The notes beneath the pieces are model-generated. The model was not told the origin of the DNA. It did not search any database and saw only the letters and a program-made list of their open reading frames with translations. Below, in pieces: positions 1-7,001 of a DNA stretch of 42,654 nt. Location of the stretch: assembly GCA_029247685.1 (NCBI GenBank), contig JAQWKT010000076.1, positions 1 through 42,654 on the forward strand, written 5' to 3'. Within the stretch, counting starts at the first letter, position 1; each line of letters starts with the position of its first letter. The translations under genes and the position numbers were made by a program. Source of the DNA: Crocinitomicaceae bacterium (GTDB taxonomy: Bacteria > Bacteroidota > Bacteroidia > Flavobacteriales_D > Crocinitomicaceae).

Positions 1-1722
1 TAAGTCAATAGATCCTAGTGCTGAAGAATTTGGATCTACGGTAATTAAAGTTGCATCTAATATTTCAGGCTCTATTACGGTATAGCTTGCGTATGTTTTG
101 CATCCGTCTCCGTCAATTACAGTCAATCGGTAAGTTCCAGCAGTAAGGTCCATGATATCTTCTGTCGTTGCTCCGTTATCCCACTGGTAAGTATAAGTTG
201 GGTTTCCAGTAGTGATTGTTACATCCACTGATCCATCGTTCAATCCATTACACGTTACATCCGTTACTGAAGAAATAGTCGTTAGTGGAGTTGCTCCGTT
301 CACTACAAATGTACTGTCTGAAGAACATCCTAAACTATCAGTAATTACTACCGTGTAAGATCCTGAAGAAATATTACTAACACTCATTCCAGTTGCTCCA
401 TTGCTCCAAGTAGCAGTGTAAGGAGCAGTTCCCATAGAAGCATTTATAGTAATTGCACCACTTGTTGAGGAACATGCCATGTCAACAACTCCATTTATTT
501 GGATTTTATTAAATTGTGAAGCCATAAGAACTGCTTGATGTGCATCTAATTTACCTGCACCAAGTTTTCCAATATAGGATTGGTTTGAAGAATAAACATC
601 CGAAGATGACTGCTTTAAAATTAATTCAATGTCCTCATTATCAAGGCAATGATTAACCGATAACATTAGAGCAACAGTTCCAGAAACAAATGGTGCAGCA
701 AAAGAAGTACCACTTGAATAAAGTTCCCAATTATGATCCGGTTGAACTTTAACATCATATCCAGGGGCACACAAATCTACCATATCATTATGCTGGTGAG
801 TTGAATTTGGATCGCCTATATTTTTTTCATGGTTATCTGAAGAACCAATACTTGTTACTGAAAACACATTGTCAAAAGAAGCTGGATAAACAAGGTTAGA
901 CGCACCACCACAAGTACTACCGTTTCCAGCAGAAGCAACTATAAATGTTCCATTATAATAAATTTCATTTATAATGTCTTGTGCATACTGACTATAAGTA
1001 CAACCAGAGGTCCAACTTAGATTAAGTATTTTAATTCCAGAATAAGTTGCAACTAATAAATCATTATAAGTCATTCTATATAACGACAACTTACTATCAA
1101 AGCCAATTGAACTTGTTCCTAAGTTATTATTTGTATTTCCAGCGGCAATTATGGCAACTGAAGTACCATGAGTGGTTAAAGCCGTATTATTTGCATCATA
1201 ATAATTTACTTTGCCCAACAACTCTTCATGAGAAACCGCATAATTTTGATCGGAAACACCTATCACAATAGAATCTAAACCATGAGTAATATCCCATGCA
1301 CCTTGGGCATTTATTAAATCCAAAGAATAATCCGAACCTGATAAATTATAATCATTTGGCGTATATAATGGCGTGTATTGAGGTGCATACTCCACACCGG
1401 TTAATACATTTACATTATTTACTGCATTTGTATATAAATCTTCCTTCGAAGAAGTAGAGGAAATCTCATACACTTTTAATAACTTACTGTTTCTTGATGA
1501 AGGGAAAGCTCTTTTGATTTCAACAACCCCTAAAGACTTAATTAAGTTATCTAATTGCTGATTATTAGAGATTAATTCTCCTTCATCAGATTTGACAGGC
1601 AACACTTGTTCGTTTTCAATAGTTACCCAAATTTTACCGCTTACATTTTGTGCACATGCTGATCCAATAGAAAATGCAAAAAATATAACTGTTGCGATTT
1701 TGTTTAAATTAATAGTTTTCAT
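1..1722 (-). CDS. Secreted subtilisin-like serine protease (S8) with SprB-type repeats, 3' end beyond window
   Basis: The reading frame is open for 574 codons from ATG at 1722 to the left edge, so the C-terminus is missing. A signal peptide of about 25 residues ends in ACAQ. The S8 catalytic set is complete: Asp158 (GVSDQN), His185 (THGTS), oxyanion Asn267 (AGNGS) and Ser340 (SGTSFAAP). From about residue 395 two full repeats and the start of a third follow, with the pattern TCNGLNDGS...YTYQWDNGAT...LTAGTYRLTVIDGDGC, which is the SprB/PKD-like repeat of Bacteroidota surface proteins. A type IX secretion C-terminal domain would be expected further left but cannot be seen. The likely role is extracellular protein degradation. 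It is divergent from the gene at 1928. Base composition rises in the repeat part. Confidence 0.93.
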   Translation of the reverse strand, partial: MKTINLNKIATVIFFAFSIGSACAQNVSGKIWVTIENEQVLPVKSDEGELISNNQQLDNLIKSLGVVEIKRAFPSSRNSKLLKVYEISSTSSKEDLYTNAVNNVNVLTGVEYAPQYTPLYTPNDYNLSGSDYSLDLINAQGAWDITHGLDSIVIGVSDQNYAVSHEELLGKVNYYDANNTALTTHGTSVAIIAAGNTNNNLGTSSIGFDSKLSLYRMTYNDLLVATYSGIKILNLSWTSGCTYSQYAQDIINEIYYNGTFIVASAGNGSTCGGASNLVYPASFDNVFSVTSIGSSDNHEKNIGDPNSTHQHNDMVDLCAPGYDVKVQPDHNWELYSSGTSFAAPFVSGTVALMLSVNHCLDNEDIELILKQSSSDVYSSNQSYIGKLGAGKLDAHQAVLMASQFNKIQINGVVDMACSSTSGAITINASMGTAPYTATWSNGATGMSVSNISSGSYTVVITDSLGCSSDSTFVVNGATPLTTISSVTDVTCNGLNDGSVDVTITTGNPTYTYQWDNGATTEDIMDLTAGTYRLTVIDGDGCKTYASYTVIEPEILDATLITVDPNSSALGSIDL

Positions 1723-1840
1723 AACTGCGTTTTTTTGTTGGTACAAATTAAAGGCGGTTATCTCTCTTTTTTTATAAAAACAATGCTCTACAATCACAAA
1801 ATACAAGAGGATACTAATTACGGAATACGTATAGTTTACA

Positions 1841-1880
1841 ATGCATATAAGTATAACTACTTAAATCAAGTTATATGCAT
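1841..1880. repeat. 10-bp perfect inverted repeat in the divergent intergenic region
   Basis: The arms ATGCATATAA (1841-1850) and TTATATGCAT (1871-1880) are exact reverse complements separated by 20 bases. They lie between the divergent subtilase and the gene at 1928. The element has no T-tract, so it is not an intrinsic terminator. It could be an operator or a chance AT-rich palindrome. Confidence 0.4.
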
Positions 1881-1927
1881 AATAAAAAAGATGGAACATC
1901 TGAAGGTCATTTGCGTAATGAAAAGTA

Positions 1928-2575
1928 ATGAAAACTAAAAATTCACTTCTTTTTGTGTTTTTAATATTAACTTTTTGCAATAGCTTATTTGCGCAAGAAA
2001 AAAATGAAGACAAGAAAGCAAAGTATAAACACCAGTATTTGAAGGTTAGTTTATTGGAGTTTTTTAGCGGGGATTTCTCTTTTTTTTATGAAAGGTCTAT
2101 AAACAAAAAAATTTCTGCAGAAATTGGAACTGGAATAGTTTTTAAAAATTTCATTCGAGAGTTTGTCGATGAAAGCACCTCTTCTGCTGGCAGGAAAGTC
2201 GTTCCTGGAATGAGTTTTAATTTTGGAATAAGATATTATCCATATATACCCGGAGAACTTTTTTATTTATCAGCAGACTATAAATACAGAAGATACAGGA
2301 CAAAATATACCACAACAGGTAATAATGGAGAAAATTTAAATTTTAATGAATATAATGGGAGATCTATTTATAGATTAGGTGTTGGATATAATCTAGCACT
2401 TGATTCAAGAATGTTTCTTGATTTTTATTCTGGAATTGGGTTTTGGGGAGATTCTAATAAAACATACTTTCAACAAATAAATGAAAACACCTTAGAATAC
2501 GAATTCATTGAAGATATTCAAAAAGAAACAAAACTGCATTTTAACATTGGAATAAAATTCTCGTATAAACTATAA
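1928..2575 (+). CDS. Predicted outer-membrane beta-barrel protein, unknown function
   Basis: This 215-residue protein has a clear signal peptide (MKTKNSLLFVFLILTFCNSLFAQ). The mature part has alternating aromatic and polar strands (for example FNFGIRYYPYI, IYRLGVGYNLAL, LHFNIGIKFSYKL) and ends in a hydrophobic strand, as small eight-stranded barrels do. I recognise no named family; similar proteins are usually called hypothetical or DUF3575-like. The start at 1928 is chosen because it begins the signal peptide directly. The gene converges on the pabA-like gene with only two bases between the stop codons. Barrel topology is inferred from composition only. Confidence 0.75.
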   Translation: MKTKNSLLFVFLILTFCNSLFAQEKNEDKKAKYKHQYLKVSLLEFFSGDFSFFYERSINKKISAEIGTGIVFKNFIREFVDESTSSAGRKVVPGMSFNFGIRYYPYIPGELFYLSADYKYRRYRTKYTTTGNNGENLNFNEYNGRSIYRLGVGYNLALDSRMFLDFYSGIGFWGDSNKTYFQQINENTLEYEFIEDIQKETKLHFNIGIKFSYKL

Positions 2576-2577
2576 AC

Positions 2578-3147
2578 CTAATTTTTAATCTCAAACTTTA
2601 AAAAGTTTTTTATAACCTTCATTCCATTTGGGCTTAGAATAGATTCGGGGTGAAACTGCACTCCAAATAAACCTAGTTCTTTCGATTCAACAGCCATAAT
2701 AACATTCGATTTAGATTTCGCTGTAACCATTAATTTGCTTTTTTGAGGGAGCTCAACAGACCAACTATGGTATAAACCGATTAATTGTTCTTTTTCCATC
2801 TCATCAAATAAAATGGAATTTGAATTCACATTTATTAATTCTTGTTTTCCATGTTTAATTTTTTTTTGAACCAAAACCCCTTTTTCAAACTCCACAATTC
2901 CTTGCATTCCAAGACAAACTCCTAAAACTGGTTTTACTCCTTTTATTGTATTTAAAACATTAAACATGTTTTTTGTTTGAAAAGGAAGGCCTGGACCAGG
3001 CGATAAAATAATTTTATCAAAAAGAATCAAGCAGCTTAAATCTAACTGATCATCCCTAACAACTTTGACACTTTCACACAATGGCTCTATATAATGTTTT
3101 AAATTATAAGTAAAAGAGTCATAAAAATCAACGATTAATACTCGCAC
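2578..3147 (-). CDS. pabA: Glutamine amidotransferase component of aminodeoxychorismate/anthranilate synthase
   Basis: This class I glutamine amidotransferase supplies ammonia to chorismate for p-aminobenzoate or anthranilate. With a GTG start at 3147 it is 189 residues, the usual length. The N-terminus VLIVDFYDSFTYNL, the oxyanion strand SPGPG, nucleophile Cys78 (GVCLGMQG) and the dyad His166/Glu168 (QFHPES) are all present. ATG/TTG codons at 3181-3186 would add 13 residues but lie upstream of the TAnnTTTG box at 3173-3180, so they would not be transcribed. No trp or pabB gene is nearby, so folate versus tryptophan use is open; folB in this window makes pabA slightly more attractive. The gene is divergent from ridA. 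Confidence 0.9.
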   Translation of the reverse strand: MRVLIVDFYDSFTYNLKHYIEPLCESVKVVRDDQLDLSCLILFDKIILSPGPGLPFQTKNMFNVLNTIKGVKPVLGVCLGMQGIVEFEKGVLVQKKIKHGKQELINVNSNSILFDEMEKEQLIGLYHSWSVELPQKSKLMVTAKSKSNVIMAVESKELGLFGVQFHPESILSPNGMKVIKNFLKFEIKN

Positions 3148-3172
3148 AATTAGCTTTATTGTATTATTTTCA

Positions 3173-3180
3173 CAAATGTA
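3173..3180 (-). promoter_or_regulatory. -7 promoter box TACATTTG for the pabA-like gene
   Basis: On the minus strand TACATTTG matches the Bacteroidota consensus TAnnTTTG exactly. Transcription would begin near 3166, leaving a leader of about 19 bases before the GTG at 3147. No clear -33 TTG was identified. Confidence 0.55.
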
Positions 3181-3214
3181 CATCAAAATGAAAATCTATC
3201 GCATAGACCTGAAA

Positions 3215-3595
3215 ATGAGAAAAGCAATACAAATTAAAGGAGCTCCTTCTCCACTTGGACCTTATAGTCAAGCTATACTATCAAATAAAACTCTCTATAT
3301 TAGTGGGCAAATTCCAATGGATCCAATAACTGGGGAATTAAAAACTGAAGATATTAAAACAGCAACAAATCAAGTTTTAAAAAACATAACAAGTCTTTTA
3401 AACGCAGCTGAAATGACGCTAAAAAATGTGGTGAAATGCAGTGTTTTTTTAAAAGACATGAACGATTTTAATCAAGTAAATGAAGTCTACCAAAACTTTT
3501 TTACCGGGGTGCCTCCTGCTAGAGAAACCGTTGAAGTATCAAAGTTACCTTTGAATGTTAATATAGAAATTTCGTGTATCGCTATAATCGACTAG
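3215..3595 (+). CDS. ridA: RidA family enamine/imine deaminase
   Basis: RidA hydrolyses reactive 2-aminoacrylate and related enamines released by PLP enzymes, protecting the cytoplasm. The ATG at 3215 gives 126 residues, the canonical length, starting MRKAIQIKGAPSPLGPYSQA. The substrate-binding Arg103 (PPARETVEV) and Glu118 (NIEISC) are conserved, as are the GPYSQ and SGQIPMDP segments. Upstream in-frame ATGs at 3176 and 3188 would add an unusual N-terminus and overlap the pabA promoter. The TTG start of the glycosyltransferase lies one base after the RidA stop. Confidence 0.95.
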   Translation: MRKAIQIKGAPSPLGPYSQAILSNKTLYISGQIPMDPITGELKTEDIKTATNQVLKNITSLLNAAEMTLKNVVKCSVFLKDMNDFNQVNEVYQNFFTGVPPARETVEVSKLPLNVNIEISCIAIID

Positions 3596-3596
3596 A

Positions 3597-5549
3597 TTGA
3601 ATAAAAACGATAAACATACGTTGAGTATTATCATTGTTAATTACAATGTGGAATTCTATTTAGAACAATGTTTGAATTCTGTAAACAAAGCAATTAAAAA
3701 AATTGACACAGAGGTTTTTGTTGTAGATAACAATTCTATTGACGGATCCGTTGAAATGATAAAACGCAAATTCCCTCATGTTAAATTAATTGAAAACAAC
3801 TTCAATGCTGGCTTTTCTAAAGCAAATAATCAAGCGGTTTCGCAGTCGAATTCTAAATTTATTCTATTGCTAAATCCCGATACTGTTGTTGAAGAATTCA
3901 CTTTCGAAAAAGTAATTGATTTTATGGAATCCAAACCAAAAGCAGGTGCTTGTGGAATAAGGATGGTTGACGGAAAAGGAAAGTTTTTACCAGAGTCAAA
4001 AAGAGGGTTGCCAACTCCTTTAACCTCTCTGTATTATCTTTTTGGTTTATCAAAAGTTTTTAGAAAATCAAAAAAAATAAACCGTTATCACTTGGGTTAC
4101 CTTGATGAATTCAAAAATCATGAAGTAGATATTCTTAGTGGTGCTTTTATGTTTATAAAAGCTGAAGCAATTGAAAAGTGCGGGATGCTCGATGAAACTT
4201 TTTTCATGTATGGAGAAGACATCGATTTATCTTATAGAATTAAACAAGCTGGTTATAAAAATTATTACTTTTCTGAGTCGACAATTATTCATTACAAAGG
4301 AGAAAGCACAAAAAAGAGCTCCGTAAACTACGTTTTAGTATTCTACAAAGCAATGGCTATTTTCGCAGAAAAACACTTTTCTAAGAAACAAGCAAAAAGT
4401 CTAACAACGCTAATTAATTTGGGGATTTACTTTAAAGCAGCAACTGCATTATTATCTAGAGTTATTTGGAAATCCATTGCTCCAATAATCGATTTTACAC
4501 TCATAATCTTTGGATTATATAGTTTAACCATCCGGTGGGAAACAGAAAACATTCATTTCCCAATTGAAGTTTTGAAGTTCTCTATTCCAGTATATGCATT
4601 CATTTGGTTATTTTGCAGTTGGATTAATGGCGTTTATGATAAAGAAAAAAAAATATCAAATCACATCATTGGTATTGCTTGGGGAACTATTTTAATACTG
4701 GTCTTTTATGCTCTACTTCCAAAAGAAATGCAATTTTCAAGGTTATTTATATTGCTTGGTGGATTTTGGTGTTTGCTCTATTTTTTATTTTCCAGATATT
4801 ACTATCAACTATTTATGAACGGGTCTATAACTTTCAAACAAAAAGAAAAAACGTTTGGAGTCGTTGGGGATTTAAATGAATTAAATAGAGTTATCGATTT
4901 ATTATCAGAGATTGGATATAAAAACAGTGCTATTTATCACATCTGCTCTCAAAAAACAAAATCAGATAACGCAATAGGAAATATCGACCAACTAGACCAA
5001 ATTTCACATATATACAAGTTAAACGAAATCATTTTTTGTGCAAAAAACAATTCGGCTAAAGAAATCATTTCTTGGATGTCAACTATAAACAATCAAGACA
5101 TTGAATTTAAAATTGCACAACCGGATTCGTCTTTTTTAATTGGCAGCAATTCTATAAATTCAAGTGGAGATGTATATGTTTTAAATATTAATGCCATATC
5201 TCAAGAGGATAAAAGAAGAAAAAAAAGATTGTTAGATTTATCTTTCGCATTGCTCTTTTTAATCTTTTCACCTGCTCTTATTTTTCTTTTTAAAAGAAAA
5301 AAACAATTTATTTTTAACTTATTTTCTGTTTTATTTGGATCTAAAACATTCGTTGGATATATAAAATCAAACAAAAAAAATACTGCTCGACTCCCACATC
5401 TTAAAAATGGGATTTTAACTCTCAAAAATTTAACCACAAAAAACAACGATTTAATTACAAGCAAACTCGATATTATATATGCTCGCGACTATAAGCTAAG
5501 TAAAGACATATCTATAATTTTTAAATATTGGAAAAATCTAGATCAATAG
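3597..5549 (+). CDS. GT2 glycosyltransferase fused to a polytopic membrane region and degenerate sugar-transferase tail
   Basis: The 650-residue protein begins at a TTG; the next Met is residue 54, inside the fold. Residues 8-235 are a rhamnosyltransferase-type GT2 domain with SIIIVNYNVE, VVDNN (Asp44), LLNPDT (Asp95) and GEDIDLSYR (Asp208, Asp210). Four membrane segments follow at about 285-312, 326-346, 354-375 and 381-404. Then comes a Rossmann-like segment (416-535, GVVGDLNELN) like the CoA-binding_3 part of WcaJ/WbaP enzymes, and a membrane hairpin opening KKRLLDLSFALLFL like the start of bacterial sugar transferases. The tail (SKTFVGYI, LPHLKNGI, LDIIYARDYKLSKDISI) matches the end of that family, but the catalytic middle with its KFRSM motif and Asp-Glu pair is absent. 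It probably builds cell-surface polysaccharide; the tail is likely structural. Confidence 0.85.
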   Translation: MNKNDKHTLSIIIVNYNVEFYLEQCLNSVNKAIKKIDTEVFVVDNNSIDGSVEMIKRKFPHVKLIENNFNAGFSKANNQAVSQSNSKFILLLNPDTVVEEFTFEKVIDFMESKPKAGACGIRMVDGKGKFLPESKRGLPTPLTSLYYLFGLSKVFRKSKKINRYHLGYLDEFKNHEVDILSGAFMFIKAEAIEKCGMLDETFFMYGEDIDLSYRIKQAGYKNYYFSESTIIHYKGESTKKSSVNYVLVFYKAMAIFAEKHFSKKQAKSLTTLINLGIYFKAATALLSRVIWKSIAPIIDFTLIIFGLYSLTIRWETENIHFPIEVLKFSIPVYAFIWLFCSWINGVYDKEKKISNHIIGIAWGTILILVFYALLPKEMQFSRLFILLGGFWCLLYFLFSRYYYQLFMNGSITFKQKEKTFGVVGDLNELNRVIDLLSEIGYKNSAIYHICSQKTKSDNAIGNIDQLDQISHIYKLNEIIFCAKNNSAKEIISWMSTINNQDIEFKIAQPDSSFLIGSNSINSSGDVYVLNINAISQEDKRRKKRLLDLSFALLFLIFSPALIFLFKRKKQFIFNLFSVLFGSKTFVGYIKSNKKNTARLPHLKNGILTLKNLTTKNNDLITSKLDIIYARDYKLSKDISIIFKYWKNLDQ

Positions 5550-5560
5550 CATCTATTTTT

Positions 5561-5591
5561 TTGAAAATCTTTATATTAATTACTATCTTCG
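5561..5591 (+). promoter_or_regulatory. Promoter of the E2 acyltransferase gene
   Basis: A -33 TTG at 5561-5563 is followed after 20 bases by TATCTTCG at 5584-5591, which matches TAnnTTTG at all but one fixed position. The ATG at 5615 is about 17 bases beyond the expected transcription start. Confidence 0.5.
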
Positions 5592-5614
5592 TCGATTAAA
5601 ATTCATTCACTGAA

Positions 5615-6979
5615 ATGGCTGAAATAGAAGTTCGATTACCAAAAATGGGAGAAAGTGTCACTGAAGCGACTATCACGAGTTGGCTCAAAGAAGTAGGAGA
5701 AAAGATAGAAGTAGATGAACCACTTGTAGAAGTTGCAACGGATAAGGTAGATAATGAATTGCCGTCAGAATTCTCTGGCATTTTAGTTAAAAAATTATTT
5801 GAAAAAGATACAGTTGCTCAAGTTGGTGACGTTATTGCGATAATAAATAGTGACTCCGACGCTAGTATTAGCACTCAAAACTCAAATATTCCTGAAGAAA
5901 TAACTTCTATTTCTGCTGAATCTGAAAAAACAAATACACCTAAAGAAATTTTAGAATTAGAAAGCACTACCGACACAAAAGAAAACTCTATCCCACTGCC
6001 ATCATCATCTAACGGGAAATTCTACTCCCCATTAGTTAAAAGTATTGCTCAAAAAGAAGGGCTAACACTAAATCAACTAGAAGATATTGATGGAACAGGA
6101 AAAAATGGCCGAGTAACAAAAAAAGACATTCTAGCTTACTTAAAAGTAAAACCAGCAGATCAAAAAACACAACCAACTTCATCTTTAATATCGTCAACAA
6201 AAAAACCGGAACAAGTTATTGGATCTGGATTCTTTGGAAATATAAAAGAGCCTACAGTTACCATTAATCCTGGAGATGAAATCATCGAAATGGACCGAAT
6301 GCGAAAACTAATTGCTGAGCATATGGTCATGTCTACACATGTAGCCCCTCATGTAACTTCATATGTGGAAGCTGATGTGACAAACCTTTTTAACTGGAGA
6401 AATAAAATTAAGACAGAATTTCAGCAAAAAGAAGGTGAAAAAATGACATTTACACCTATTTTTATTGAAGCAGTGACTAAAGCAATTAAAGATTTTCCAA
6501 TGGTAAATGTTTCAGTTAGCGGAGACAAAATAATTAAACGAAAAGACATAAATGTTGGAATGGCCACTGCTCTTCCGTCTGGAAACTTAATTGTTCCTGT
6601 TATAAAAAATGCAGATTTGCTTAACTTAACTGGATTAACAAAACAGGTTAACAAACTTGCTAACAATGCTAGAAATAATAAATTAAGTCCAGAAGATATT
6701 CAAGGGGGAACGTATACTATTACTAATGTGGGAACATTTGGAAATGTGATGGGCACCCCTATTATTAACCAACCACAAGTTGCTATTCTAGCTGTTGGTG
6801 CAATTAGAAAAGTTCCAGCGGTTATAGAAACTGCAGAGGGCGACTTTATAGTGATAAGATATAAAATGTTTTTATCTCACTCTTACGATCATAGAGTGGT
6901 TGATGGGGCATTAGGAGGGCAATTTGTAAGAAAAGTTGCAGATTATTTGGAACAATTTGATAAAAATCGCGTAATTTAG
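5615..6979 (+). CDS. Dihydrolipoamide acyltransferase (E2) of a 2-oxoacid dehydrogenase complex
   Basis: E2 transfers the acyl group from lipoyl-lysine to CoA and forms the core of the complex. The 454-residue protein has an N-terminal lipoyl domain (2-77) with lipoylation site Lys44 in ATDKVDNE, an acidic/Ser-rich linker, an E3/E1-binding domain (about 136-176, SPLVKSIA...GTGKNGRVTKKDIL), a second linker, and a catalytic domain (about 222-450) with His426 and Asp430 in SYDHRVVDG. The single lipoyl domain and overall pattern suit a branched-chain 2-oxoacid or broad-specificity enzyme better than pyruvate dehydrogenase, but E1 is not in the window, so substrate is undecided. The minus-strand lpd gene at 10858 is a plausible E3. 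The next gene starts 22 bases later. Confidence 0.93.
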   Translation: MAEIEVRLPKMGESVTEATITSWLKEVGEKIEVDEPLVEVATDKVDNELPSEFSGILVKKLFEKDTVAQVGDVIAIINSDSDASISTQNSNIPEEITSISAESEKTNTPKEILELESTTDTKENSIPLPSSSNGKFYSPLVKSIAQKEGLTLNQLEDIDGTGKNGRVTKKDILAYLKVKPADQKTQPTSSLISSTKKPEQVIGSGFFGNIKEPTVTINPGDEIIEMDRMRKLIAEHMVMSTHVAPHVTSYVEADVTNLFNWRNKIKTEFQQKEGEKMTFTPIFIEAVTKAIKDFPMVNVSVSGDKIIKRKDINVGMATALPSGNLIVPVIKNADLLNLTGLTKQVNKLANNARNNKLSPEDIQGGTYTITNVGTFGNVMGTPIINQPQVAILAVGAIRKVPAVIETAEGDFIVIRYKMFLSHSYDHRVVDGALGGQFVRKVADYLEQFDKNRVI

Positions 6980-7001
6980 AAGGTCTATTAGATAAAACGA
7001 T

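Noticed and set aside
1047-1271. Plus-strand 74-codon frame
   Set aside because: It is antisense to the well-supported subtilase frame, with no family features.
1735-1938. 67-codon frame across the subtilase/barrel intergenic region
   Set aside because: No recognisable features, low-complexity AT-rich coding, spans the inverted repeat and overlaps the next gene's start.
4679-4879. 66-codon plus-strand frame overlapping the GT2 fusion
   Set aside because: Shadow frame inside the membrane region; the main frame matches known families throughout.
5201-5464. Minus-strand 87-codon frame inside the GT2 fusion gene
   Set aside because: Shadow of a gene rich in Lys/Phe codons; no start context or family signature.
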